Below are positions 28,345 to 37,131 of a stretch of 64,000 bases of DNA, in pieces. Within the stretch, counting starts at the first letter, position 1, and the number at the start of each line of letters is the position of its first letter. The DNA is from Gammaproteobacteria bacterium Ga0074134 (lineage in GTDB: Bacteria > Pseudomonadota > Gammaproteobacteria > Ga0077554 > Ga007554). The position numbers were made by a program, and so were the translations under genes. The notes beneath the pieces are model-generated. The model was not told where the DNA came from. It saw nothing but the letters and a program-made list of their open reading frames with translations, and ran no database searches. The stretch is from positions 62,001 to 126,000 of the forward strand of contig LNEJ01000045.1 of NCBI GenBank assembly GCA_001464965.1, read 5' to 3'.

Positions 28345-29913
28345 TCAGAAACCGAAGGCTTCCTTCATGACATGGAAGATAGTGTTCTGTTCCATGGTGC
28401 CGCGGAACAGGTAGGCCTTCGGGCCGTTGGCGTAGATAGCGACATCTTCACCGGCATGGGTTTCGGACTGCATCGGCACAGCCGATTCCTGCATGTAGCT
28501 TGGGGCGGTGGTGTCGGTGGCGGTCAGGTTAGGCCGGCCCGCGGCGATCCCCGAATAGCTCGACGGGTTGTGCGGGAAAGCTTTGCTTCCCTCTGGCTGG
28601 CTGTTGGAGGCGCCGGTGTATCCCGGCCCGTTGGCATATCCCAACGTGCTATACGGCAGGCCGAGCGCATCTTTGGCGTAGGTGCCGTCGGCTTCGCCAG
28701 CGTTGATTACCTTGCCGAGAATGTTGTTGCCACGCTTGGGATAACCGGCGATGGTGAAGACATGGCTGTGGTCTGCGGTGACGATGATCAGTGTGTTCTT
28801 GGGATCGGTTTTTTCCAACGCCACTTTCACTGCCTTGGACAGTTCGATGGTGTCCGTCAACGCCCGGTAGGCGTTACCGGCATGGTGGCCGTGGTCGATG
28901 CGGCCCGCTTCAACGTGCAGGTAGAAACCTTTGGGTTCCTTCTTGAGCATGTCGATGGCCTTGCTGGTCATGTCGGACAGAGAAGGTTCACCGCCGGTGT
29001 CGGTGGGGCGGTCATGCTCATATTCCATGTGTGAGCGTTCGAACAGGCCAAGCAGATGGTGGGTGGTGGAGGGGTTGATGGCATCGAATTGCGCCTTGTT
29101 CCAGGCGAAGGCGGCGTTCGGGTATTTCGTCAGCCACTCCGCGGTGAGGTTGCGTCCGTCCTTGCGCAGGCCTTTTCTGCCGGCATCCTCGGGATCGGCC
29201 ATGGTGTTGGGGAGGAAGCGGTCGCGGCCGCCGCCCATGGCCACTTCAAGTCCATCGCCATAAGGAAATTCGATGAGCTGCCGGGCGATATCCGAAAAGC
29301 TTGAGCACTGGGCGGAGACTTCCGCATCGCTTTCCCAGTCGCGTTCGGGGGAGTGGGCGTAGTTGGCCGCCGGGGTGGCATGGGTCAGCCGGGCGGTGGT
29401 GACGATGCCGGTGGCCTTGCCGGCCTTCTCCGCGTGTTCGAGGATGGTCGTCAGGGTGTTGCCCTGTACCTGTCCACAGTTGCCGCGCTCGACATTATGA
29501 TTTACAGACAGCACGCCATCATTGGTCTTCACGCCGGTGACCATGGCGGTCATGGTGGGGGCGGAATCGGGTGTCTGCTGGTTGACGCTATAGGTTTTGG
29601 ACAGTGCCAGATAGGGCAATTGCTCGAAGGTGAGCTGGTTTTCTTCACCGCTCTTGCCCTGCAACTGGCCTGCCAGGATGCGGGCGGCGGTGACGGTGGA
29701 AATACCCATGCCGTCGCCGACGAACAAGATCACATTCTTGGCGCGGCGCACGTTGGGGAATAGTTTCTTGGCTGCGTCAACGGCATTCGCGCCGGCGTCG
29801 TACCAGCCCTGCGGCGTCATCTCGGGTGCCGGGAAGGAATCCGCCGCCAGGGCGGAGGTCGTAAAGCTGGCAGCCACGATGAGTGCCAGTGGTTTTAGTA
29901 TGAATCTCTTCAT
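28345..29913 (-). CDS. Periplasmic alkaline phosphatase
   Basis: Signal peptide; NVILFVGDGMGISTVTAARI, TPDSAPTMTAMVTG, GRIDHGHH, TADHSH motifs. Confidence 0.9.
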   Translation of the reverse strand: MKRFILKPLALIVAASFTTSALAADSFPAPEMTPQGWYDAGANAVDAAKKLFPNVRRAKNVILFVGDGMGISTVTAARILAGQLQGKSGEENQLTFEQLPYLALSKTYSVNQQTPDSAPTMTAMVTGVKTNDGVLSVNHNVERGNCGQVQGNTLTTILEHAEKAGKATGIVTTARLTHATPAANYAHSPERDWESDAEVSAQCSSFSDIARQLIEFPYGDGLEVAMGGGRDRFLPNTMADPEDAGRKGLRKDGRNLTAEWLTKYPNAAFAWNKAQFDAINPSTTHHLLGLFERSHMEYEHDRPTDTGGEPSLSDMTSKAIDMLKKEPKGFYLHVEAGRIDHGHHAGNAYRALTDTIELSKAVKVALEKTDPKNTLIIVTADHSHVFTIAGYPKRGNNILGKVINAGEADGTYAKDALGLPYSTLGYANGPGYTGASNSQPEGSKAFPHNPSSYSGIAAGRPNLTATDTTAPSYMQESAVPMQSETHAGEDVAIYANGPKAYLFRGTMEQNTIFHVMKEAFGF

Positions 29914-30032
29914 GACATAGATCTCCGTGAGTTTGTCAAAACGACGCAACCGCCTCAATCTGATTTGGGTCTGAGGGATAGACTAAGCGAAGTCTGTTAC
30001 AGGAAGATGAATCAAGGGCTATATTTTTATGG

Positions 30033-30157
30033 AAGCTCTGAATAATTCCATCCTGTGAATTCTCAGAGCACGAAAAGCAAAAAATGTGATTTTTGCTTTT
30101 CTTCATTTTTCAATCACTTGCCGTGATCGAAAAATGCCGGTACCTCCATGTGCCGAG
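30033..30157 (-). repeat. Dispersed repeat family A, copy 3 (inverted)
   Basis: Reverse complement aligns with 32437-32556, e.g. GTGCTCTGAGAATTCACAGGATGGAATTATTCAGAGCTT. Confidence 0.75.
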
Positions 30158-30184
30158 GAACCTCTGAATAAATCAGAGGTTCCT
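30156..30184. repeat. Perfect 12-bp inverted repeat just 3' of the DUF58 gene
   Basis: AGGAACCTCTGA-ataaa-TCAGAGGTTCCT. Confidence 0.85.
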
Positions 30185-30186
30185 TA

Positions 30187-31080
30187 TCAGAAATCAAGGC
30201 CAGCCATTTCTTGCCGGACATCGCGGTGGGTATAGACCCGGCGCAGCGTGATCCCGGCGCGCCTGAACAGTCCCTCCAGCAAGGCGGTGCGGTCCGCCAT
30301 TGCTTTTGCATAACGGATGCGCAACGCGGCATCGGAGGTGTTGACGATACATATCGTGCCGGTGGTGGGGGACGCGACACGGATCTTGCCGGCATCCGGA
30401 AGATCTTCTTCACCGGGGTCGACGATACACAGCGCCAGCACTTTGTGGCGCGCGGTGAGATGCAGCAACAATGGCAGATGTTCCTCACGCCATTGCGCGA
30501 AATCACTGATCAGGCAAATGAGGGAGCCGCGTGCGGCGGCACGGTCGATCTGTTCGAGCAGCGTTTCGGCGGCAACTACTGAATGGCTTTCCGGAAGTGG
30601 TGCGCAGGCAGCCCGCAACAGGGTCAACACGCCTTCCAGGCGCCGCGCCGGGGGAAAGAATTGTTCGCGGTCGTCGATCACGATGCCGGCTACCGGTTCG
30701 CGCGCCGCCAGGGCCGAAAACGCGAGCAATGCCGCCACGCGCGCGGCACGCGCTGCCTTCAATTCGCCGCGCGTGCCGAAGCGCATGGCTGGCCCCCGGT
30801 CGATCACCAGAAATAGCTCACGGCTGCGCTCCTCGCGGAATACTTTCATGATGGGTTTGCCGCTGCGCGCAGTGGCGCGCCAGTCCATGCGGCGCACATC
30901 GTCACCGGTCTGGTAGGCGCGCACGTCTTCAAGCTCCATGCCTCGGCCCCGGAATACGGAGGGTTGCTGTCCGGCAAGTGGTGATGTCACAACGTGCCGG
31001 GAGGACTGGCCACGCTCCAGGGTTTTTAACTGCAGCTCTTGGAGATCAGCCGTGGTAAGCAGGGGTGTTGGGCCGGTCAT
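30187..31080 (-). CDS. DUF58 domain protein
   Basis: FRGRGMELEDVRAYQTGDDVRRMDWRATARSGKPIMKVFREERSRELFLVIDRG. Confidence 0.9.
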   Translation of the reverse strand: MTGPTPLLTTADLQELQLKTLERGQSSRHVVTSPLAGQQPSVFRGRGMELEDVRAYQTGDDVRRMDWRATARSGKPIMKVFREERSRELFLVIDRGPAMRFGTRGELKAARAARVAALLAFSALAAREPVAGIVIDDREQFFPPARRLEGVLTLLRAACAPLPESHSVVAAETLLEQIDRAAARGSLICLISDFAQWREEHLPLLLHLTARHKVLALCIVDPGEEDLPDAGKIRVASPTTGTICIVNTSDAALRIRYAKAMADRTALLEGLFRRAGITLRRVYTHRDVRQEMAGLDF

Positions 31081-31092
31081 AGTGGTCAGAGC

Positions 31093-32049
31093 CTAAGGCG
31101 CGGGCACTCTTTCTACAAGGCGCGCGATGACCTGCTGGCACGTCACGCCATCGGCGCGGGCGGCGAAACTCAGGGCGATGCGGTGATTCAGCACGTGATA
31201 GGCCAGGTCCATGATGTCTCCCGGCTCGACGAAGTCGCGCTCGCGCAACCAGGCGCGCGCCCGGGCGGCATGGGCCAGTGCCAGGGTGGCGCGTGGCGAG
31301 GCGCCGCGTGACAGCCATGCGGCGGCTTCATTGTCCCACGGCATCGCATCGCGCGTGGCGCTCACCAGCGTGACGATATAACGCTCCAGCATCTGATCCA
31401 TATACACGCGATTGACGGCGGCGCGTGCCTCCAGCACTTGTTGTGGCGTCAGCACCGCTTGCGTCGCGGCGGGCTGATCCCCGCGCAGACGGGCGCTGTC
31501 GCGGCGCAGAATTTCAAGCTCCTCTGCTACGTTTGGATAATCCAGATCCACCTTCATCAGAAAGCGGTCGAGCTGTGCCTCCGGAAGTGGGTAGGTGCCT
31601 TCCTGTTCGATGGGGTTTTGCGTCGCCATCACCAGAAACACTGGCGAGAGCTTGCGCGTGACGCCACCCACTGTGACCTGGCGTTCCTGCATGGCTTCGA
31701 GTAGCGCGGTCTGCACCTTAGGGGGTGCGCGGTTGATCTCATCAGCGAGGATGATGTCATTGAAGATCGGCCCTGGGGCAAATTGAAAGCGGCCTTCGTT
31801 GGGTACGAATATGTCCGTGCCGGTGATGTCGCCCGGAATCAGGTCGGGGGTGAACTGAATACGCTGGAAGCGTGTCGCCATACCGTCGGCCAGCGCATGC
31901 ACGGCGGTGGTCTTGGCCAGCCCCGGCACGCCTTCCACCAGCAGATGGCCGTCGGCCAGCACGGCGATCAGCAGGCGCTCCACCAGCACCGGTTGCCCGA
32001 CGATGGTTTGTTCTACACGTGTTTTGAGGGCGGCAAAGGCGTTTTTCAT
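31093..32049 (-). CDS. MoxR-family AAA ATPase
   Basis: Walker A VEGVPGLAKTT, Walker B IILADEINRAPPKVQTALLEAMQERQV. Confidence 0.95.
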   Translation of the reverse strand: MKNAFAALKTRVEQTIVGQPVLVERLLIAVLADGHLLVEGVPGLAKTTAVHALADGMATRFQRIQFTPDLIPGDITGTDIFVPNEGRFQFAPGPIFNDIILADEINRAPPKVQTALLEAMQERQVTVGGVTRKLSPVFLVMATQNPIEQEGTYPLPEAQLDRFLMKVDLDYPNVAEELEILRRDSARLRGDQPAATQAVLTPQQVLEARAAVNRVYMDQMLERYIVTLVSATRDAMPWDNEAAAWLSRGASPRATLALAHAARARAWLRERDFVEPGDIMDLAYHVLNHRIALSFAARADGVTCQQVIARLVERVPAP

Positions 32050-32339
32050 GAAGCGTTATCCCCGAATGTCAGTATTCCCGGCAAGTATAGCGTTCCCGCG
32101 TGGGTTAGACACGGGTCGGATGGCAGGTTGGGTAATAAGTCACTTTCGGCGCGTGGACTATTTCCTTTCGGAAAAGCCGTGTACCTATTAGCTTATGCAC
32201 TTCAGGGCAGGTTTATTAATTCTTTGCGGAGATGTAAGCCATCTGTAAGCGGGAGTGCATCAGGCTATCTGCTCGGGAACAGTTAAGGAATCCCCGGTCG
32301 ATGCAGGGATTCCGGTGGTGCATGGATGTGCCGCTCATC

Positions 32340-32436
32340 TCAATGGCACATTGCCGTTGAAAATGAAGGAAAGTGAAAGCCACGTTTTTCTCTTCCCTTC
32401 ACTCTGGAAATTCCGGGATGGAATCATTCAGAGCTT
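32340..32436 (+). repeat. Dispersed repeat family A, copy 1 (partial)
   Basis: GTTGAAAATGAAGGAAAG...ACTCTGGAAATTCCGGGATGGAATCATTCAGAGCTTA. Confidence 0.6.
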
Positions 32437-32556
32437 ACTCGGCACACGGACGTGCTGGCGCTTTTCGGTCATGGTAAGTGACTGGAAAGTGAATAAAAAA
32501 ATCACATTATGTTTGCAGTGCTCTGAAAATTTAGGGATGGAATTATTCAGAGCTTT
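32437..32556 (+). repeat. Dispersed repeat family A, copy 2
   Basis: CTCGGCACACGGACGTGCTGGCGCTTTTCGGTCATGG...GCTCTGAAAATTTAGGGATGGAATTATTCAGAGCTTT. Confidence 0.75.
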
Positions 32557-32589
32557 TTTAATTCAGCGAAATCTCAAGGGGTATTCGAT

Positions 32590-34791
32590 ATGGATAAGTC
32601 GTTCTCTATCGCCGCGATCACGCAGCGTATTTTTCCTGCCAAGATGGACCGCCGTTTGGAGCTTGTAAGGCACATACCGCAGCCAGACGATACCGCTCTG
32701 ACACCCGCGACCATAAGCGATTGGGGTACTGTCGCCCAGATTATTTGCAAACAGGCACCCGCATTGATTGCTCAGGGACGTTACCAGACACTGGAAAGCC
32801 GGCTGAGGCGCCTGCCGGAGGGCATTGTCAAGGAAAACCCCTGGCTAATGTACTGGCGCGCGATGTGTTGTTTGCCGTTCGACCCTAGCCAGGCGCGCCC
32901 ACAATTTGAACAGGTGTTTGTCCTATTCAAGGCCAAGCAGGACGCCGCCGGGATATATTCGGCCTGGTCCGGTGTGGTGGACAGCATCCTGGCTGAACGC
33001 AAAGAATACACCTTGCTGGGAAACTGGATCAAAGTGCTGGACGCGCTAATGACCAGCTATCCAATGTTTGGGTCTGCTGAAATCGAAGCCCGTGTCACGG
33101 CCAGCATGATGGGAGCGCTAGTGTTCCATCAGCCGCATCATCCCGGCATTACTTCGTGGGAAGCGCGTGCGCAACGTTTGTTGCAGAACGGCGTTGACAT
33201 CAATCAACGGATTGCGCTGGGTAATCATCTGCTTTCCTATCATCTATGGCGCGGCCATTTCGACAAGGCTGCGCAGGTTGCCGGCATTATCAAGCTGGAG
33301 GCCGGAAAAGCGTCATCTCTGGCGCAGATTGGCTGGCGGACCAGCGAGGCGATGCTGGGCTGGTTCACGCACTCCGCTGAGGCGTGTCTAAAGAATGTCA
33401 CAGAGGGACTCGAAAAGACACAGGTAGCCGGTGACCAATCAGCCGACTTTCACTTACATGCCCAAGGCGCGCATGGAGCCTTACTCCGTGGCGATGTGAC
33501 CGCTGCTCGTGGATATCTTTGTGCGATGAGTGCCATGCTGGATAGCACGCATCGCCTGGATGTCGCTCTCCATTGCTTTTTACTGGCATGGGATGGCTTG
33601 TGCCGCAACGATTTTCAGAGTGTTGTAGAGCATGCTCAAACCGCGCTCAGGCTTGCTACTGAAGGGGGAATGCCGGTTCTTGAAGCGCTGTCGCACCTCA
33701 TGCTTGCGCAAGGACTGTTTGAGTATAGCAGGCGTCGTGAAGCGCTTGACCATCTTGCCTGTACCCGCGACATAGGCGTTGCCATGAAGAGCAGTTACCT
33801 CGATTTCCAGTGCCTGCTCCTTGATGCCCAGTTTTCCTTCATGCAACAAAGAGAAGAACGCGGTTTGCGTACGCTGCGTAAGGCGCTGGCACTCGGTCAG
33901 CGGCAAGGTTATCGCAGTGTTCCCGGCTGGCGCGTCTGCATGATGGCCATGCTGTGCAAAAAAGCGCTGGAAAATGGCATTGAAGTGGAATATATACGAG
34001 ATTTGATCCGCAGCCATAACCTGCAACCGCCATGCCCCCCGCTGGAGTGTGAAAGCTGGCCCTGGGCGGTGAGAATATACACACTGGGACGTTTCAGTGT
34101 GGTCAAGGAAGGCAAGTCCCTCCATACATCCGGTGGCAAGGCGCACGGCAAACCGCTGGCCTTGCTCAAGGCATTGATCGCTTTTGGCGGGCGGGAGGTT
34201 GGCGAGCCTCAGCTTATCGACGCCTTATGGCCGGACGCCGAGGGTGATGCCGGCCGCCAAGTATTGCGTATTACGCTACATCGTCTGCGCAACATGCTTG
34301 GCAACGACAGGACCGTTCAACTGAAGGATGGCCGCGTCACGCTGGATGCGTCTTATTGCTGGGTGGACATCTGGGCTTTCGAGCGGCTGATAAGCCAGGC
34401 GGAAACCGCAAATCCCGCCTCCAGCACCGAGAAAGCGCATAGCCTCTACCAGGGGCACTTCCTGAGCAAGGATATCGAATATCCATGGGCGCTCTCCATG
34501 CGCGAGCGCCTGCACAGCAAATTTCTGCGCCATCTTGAAACGCTGGGCAGACGCTGGGAAAGTGCTGGCGAGTGGGAGAAAGCCATTGACTGCTATCGCA
34601 AGGGTCTGGAGGTGGACGCGCTGGCCGAGGCGTTTTATCAGCGCCTCATGGCCTGCTACCAGCAACAGGGCCGCCGCGCCGAGGCGATGGCAGTGTATCA
34701 ACGCTGCCGCGCGGCACTTTCCACTTTAGTGGGTGTTACCCCATCACCTAATGTGGAAGCCACTCGCCGCGCATTGATAAACTCATCCTGA
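32590..34791 (+). CDS. BTAD (AfsR/SARP-type) transcriptional activator with TPR-like N-terminal region
   Basis: C-terminal winged-helix segment (IYTLGRFSVVKEGKSL...LIDALWPDAEGDAGRQVLRITLHRLRNML) followed by a BTAD TPR region; no Walker A motif seen. Confidence 0.8.
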   Translation: MDKSFSIAAITQRIFPAKMDRRLELVRHIPQPDDTALTPATISDWGTVAQIICKQAPALIAQGRYQTLESRLRRLPEGIVKENPWLMYWRAMCCLPFDPSQARPQFEQVFVLFKAKQDAAGIYSAWSGVVDSILAERKEYTLLGNWIKVLDALMTSYPMFGSAEIEARVTASMMGALVFHQPHHPGITSWEARAQRLLQNGVDINQRIALGNHLLSYHLWRGHFDKAAQVAGIIKLEAGKASSLAQIGWRTSEAMLGWFTHSAEACLKNVTEGLEKTQVAGDQSADFHLHAQGAHGALLRGDVTAARGYLCAMSAMLDSTHRLDVALHCFLLAWDGLCRNDFQSVVEHAQTALRLATEGGMPVLEALSHLMLAQGLFEYSRRREALDHLACTRDIGVAMKSSYLDFQCLLLDAQFSFMQQREERGLRTLRKALALGQRQGYRSVPGWRVCMMAMLCKKALENGIEVEYIRDLIRSHNLQPPCPPLECESWPWAVRIYTLGRFSVVKEGKSLHTSGGKAHGKPLALLKALIAFGGREVGEPQLIDALWPDAEGDAGRQVLRITLHRLRNMLGNDRTVQLKDGRVTLDASYCWVDIWAFERLISQAETANPASSTEKAHSLYQGHFLSKDIEYPWALSMRERLHSKFLRHLETLGRRWESAGEWEKAIDCYRKGLEVDALAEAFYQRLMACYQQQGRRAEAMAVYQRCRAALSTLVGVTPSPNVEATRRALINSS

Positions 34792-34841
34792 CGTTAAGAA
34801 TCATGGGGCAGTATCGATGGGTTGTTCAGGAAATTTCGACA

Positions 34842-34861
34842 ATTTTGATCCAGATCAAAAT
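34842..34861. promoter_or_regulatory. FNR/Anr-type binding site
   Basis: ATTTTGATccagATCAAAAT; exact match to consensus TTGAT-N4-ATCAA, centred about 116 bp upstream of ATG 34968. Confidence 0.7.
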
Positions 34862-34967
34862 GTGCCATAGTTATGTCTGCTAAGTTGAATGCGTAAATTC
34901 ATCTACGGATAAGCTCTTGATGAAGTGAATGGGGTTTTTGTGAAAATAACGTGAAGGGTGGGATGTC

Positions 34968-36971
34968 ATGGTAGCCAAGAGAAAAAAACAATCGGCCAAT
35001 CGTCAATACAATGTCCGGCGTGACACGTTGGACTTCCGCGACAAGATGTATCAGGCAACCTTGGTGGAGGTACCCTCCCTCATCAGCCTTGACACCTACA
35101 AAAAAGCCAAAGTGCCGATCTTGGATCAGGGGGCGGAAGGAGCATGCACCGGTTTTGGCCTGGCGACAGTCGCCAATTACCTGTTGCGCACCCGTAAAAT
35201 CAAGGCCGATTCCATCGAGGTGAGTCCGCGCATGTTTTATGAAATGGCCCGGCGTTATGACGAATGGCCAGGAGAAAATTATGATGGATCCAGTCCCCGT
35301 GGTGCGATGAAGGGGTGGCACAAGCATGGCATTTGTTCAGCGAAGCTATGGCCTTATGATCCAAAAAAAACGGATTCACGCCTGACCGATAAGCGCGTCA
35401 AGGATGCTGTCATGCGCCCCTTGGGCGCCTATTACCGTGTTAATCACCAGGATCTGGTCGCCATGCACAGTGCGCTGGCGGAAACAGGCATACTCTATGC
35501 CTCGGCCACGGTTCATGCAGGCTGGGAACAGGTTCAGGCGGATGGTGTCATTCCGCTCAAACAGGAGATCCTGGGTGGGCACGCCTTTGCCATAGTGGCT
35601 TACGACGAGCGCGGTTTCTGGATACAAAACTCCTGGGGAGATGATTGGGGGAAACAGGGATTCGCGCTGATAACCTACGATGATTGGCTTTCAAATGGCT
35701 CTGACATCTGGGTGGCACGGCTCGGCGCTCCCGTCATGCTCCATGCGGAAACGGATGCCTCCGCTACACATTCAACAGGTGCCGTCCAGTCCAAGTCTTA
35801 TGCCTACCCTGACCTGCGGCCGCATATCATCAGCATCGGCAATGACGGCACCCTAAGAAATAGCGGCACCTATGGTACCTCCGCCGCCGACGTGGAAGAG
35901 ATTTTCAAGCGTGACTTTCCACGTATCACTCAAAGCTGGAAAAAAAAGCGTTTATTGATATACGTGCATGGTGGCCTGACGGACGAAAAATCTGCTCTCC
36001 AGCGCGTAGCCGATTACCGCAATGTATTGCTGGAGCATGAGATATATCCATTGGCTTTTGTCTGGAAGACTGACTACTGGACTACACTGACCAACATGCT
36101 CGATGACGCGCAGCGCCGCAGACGGCCGGAAGGTTTTCTGGACGATACCAAGGACTTCATGCTGGATCGCCTCGATGACATTCTGGAGCCGCTGGCGAGG
36201 ACGCTCACTGGCAAGGCGCAGTGGGATGAAATGAAAGAGAATGCGCTGCTGGCAACAACAAGTGCCGCAGGCGGCGCACGCTACATGCTAGGCTGTCTTG
36301 CAGCTTTGCTGGAGAAGGATCCTGCCATCGAGGTGCATGTCGTCGGCCACAGTGCAGGAAGCATTTTTCACGCGCCGTTGATACAGTTGCTCACGGCCAA
36401 AGGAAAAATTAATGCGGGCCCCATGAAGGGGGAGGTGGGTTTTGCAAAGAAAGTTGAGTCATGCACGCTATGGGCCCCCGCCTGCACGGTTGACTTGTTC
36501 AAGCAAACCTATATGCCCGCCATCCAGAATGGCGGCCTTGGGCGGTTCGCGCTATTCACTCTGACCGATGACGCGGAACAGGATGATGATTGCGCGAACA
36601 TTTATCATAAATCGCTACTTTATATGGTATCCAACGCCTTTGAGGCGCGGCAGCGCATCCCTCTCTTCCAGAATGATGGTGAACCGATTCTGGGGATGGA
36701 AAAATTTGTTGCCAGCGATCCCGATCTCGTCAATCTTTTCAAGGCCGGACATATGGGGTGGGTGAAATCGCCCAACGACGCGCCGGCAAATTCACCGGAT
36801 TGCTCAAAGGCGCGGCGCCACGGTGATTTCGATGACGACGAACCCACCCTGCAAGCCACCCTGGCGCGGATACTTCAGGTCGGCACGTTCAAGAACGGGT
36901 TCACTTTCCCACGCTCCTCCTCGTCATTGAGGCGGCGCAGAATGGGGCTGGGCGCGGGGTTGAAGAGGTAG
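34968..36971 (+). CDS. Papain-like (C1) cysteine peptidase fused to alpha/beta-hydrolase-like domain
   Basis: DQGAEGACTGFGLA (Gln/Cys), GGHAFAIVAYD (His), IQNSWGDDWGKQGF (Asn); C-terminal LLIYVHGGLTDEKSALQ and VVGHSAGSIFH (GxSxG). Confidence 0.8.
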   Translation: MVAKRKKQSANRQYNVRRDTLDFRDKMYQATLVEVPSLISLDTYKKAKVPILDQGAEGACTGFGLATVANYLLRTRKIKADSIEVSPRMFYEMARRYDEWPGENYDGSSPRGAMKGWHKHGICSAKLWPYDPKKTDSRLTDKRVKDAVMRPLGAYYRVNHQDLVAMHSALAETGILYASATVHAGWEQVQADGVIPLKQEILGGHAFAIVAYDERGFWIQNSWGDDWGKQGFALITYDDWLSNGSDIWVARLGAPVMLHAETDASATHSTGAVQSKSYAYPDLRPHIISIGNDGTLRNSGTYGTSAADVEEIFKRDFPRITQSWKKKRLLIYVHGGLTDEKSALQRVADYRNVLLEHEIYPLAFVWKTDYWTTLTNMLDDAQRRRRPEGFLDDTKDFMLDRLDDILEPLARTLTGKAQWDEMKENALLATTSAAGGARYMLGCLAALLEKDPAIEVHVVGHSAGSIFHAPLIQLLTAKGKINAGPMKGEVGFAKKVESCTLWAPACTVDLFKQTYMPAIQNGGLGRFALFTLTDDAEQDDDCANIYHKSLLYMVSNAFEARQRIPLFQNDGEPILGMEKFVASDPDLVNLFKAGHMGWVKSPNDAPANSPDCSKARRHGDFDDDEPTLQATLARILQVGTFKNGFTFPRSSSSLRRRRMGLGAGLKR

Positions 36972-37038
36972 CCTAGGCACTTCACGCCTTCTGGCGTGCC
37001 GTGCGGCTTTCAAGGCCTGAGCAAACCCTGTTATTGTA

Positions 37039-37067
37039 AAAGGGCGCATTTTGCGCCCTTTATTTTG
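37039..37067 (+). terminator. Intrinsic terminator after the peptidase/hydrolase gene
   Basis: AAAGGGCGCA-ttt-TGCGCCCTTT-ATTTT. Confidence 0.8.
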
Positions 37068-37131
37068 TTGATGAACATAACCACGCGTATGTCCTGTCTA
37101 TCTTGAGATTTACCTTCATACCGCTTGCTTT

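Noticed and set aside
29914-30027. Pho box upstream of the alkaline phosphatase
   Set aside because: A CTGTAACAGACTT segment is present but no convincing tandem CTGTCAT-like repeats
32255-32668. 137-aa ORF over the repeat copies upstream of the BTAD gene
   Set aside because: Spans the intergenic repeat family and runs out of frame into the BTAD gene; unlikely to be coding
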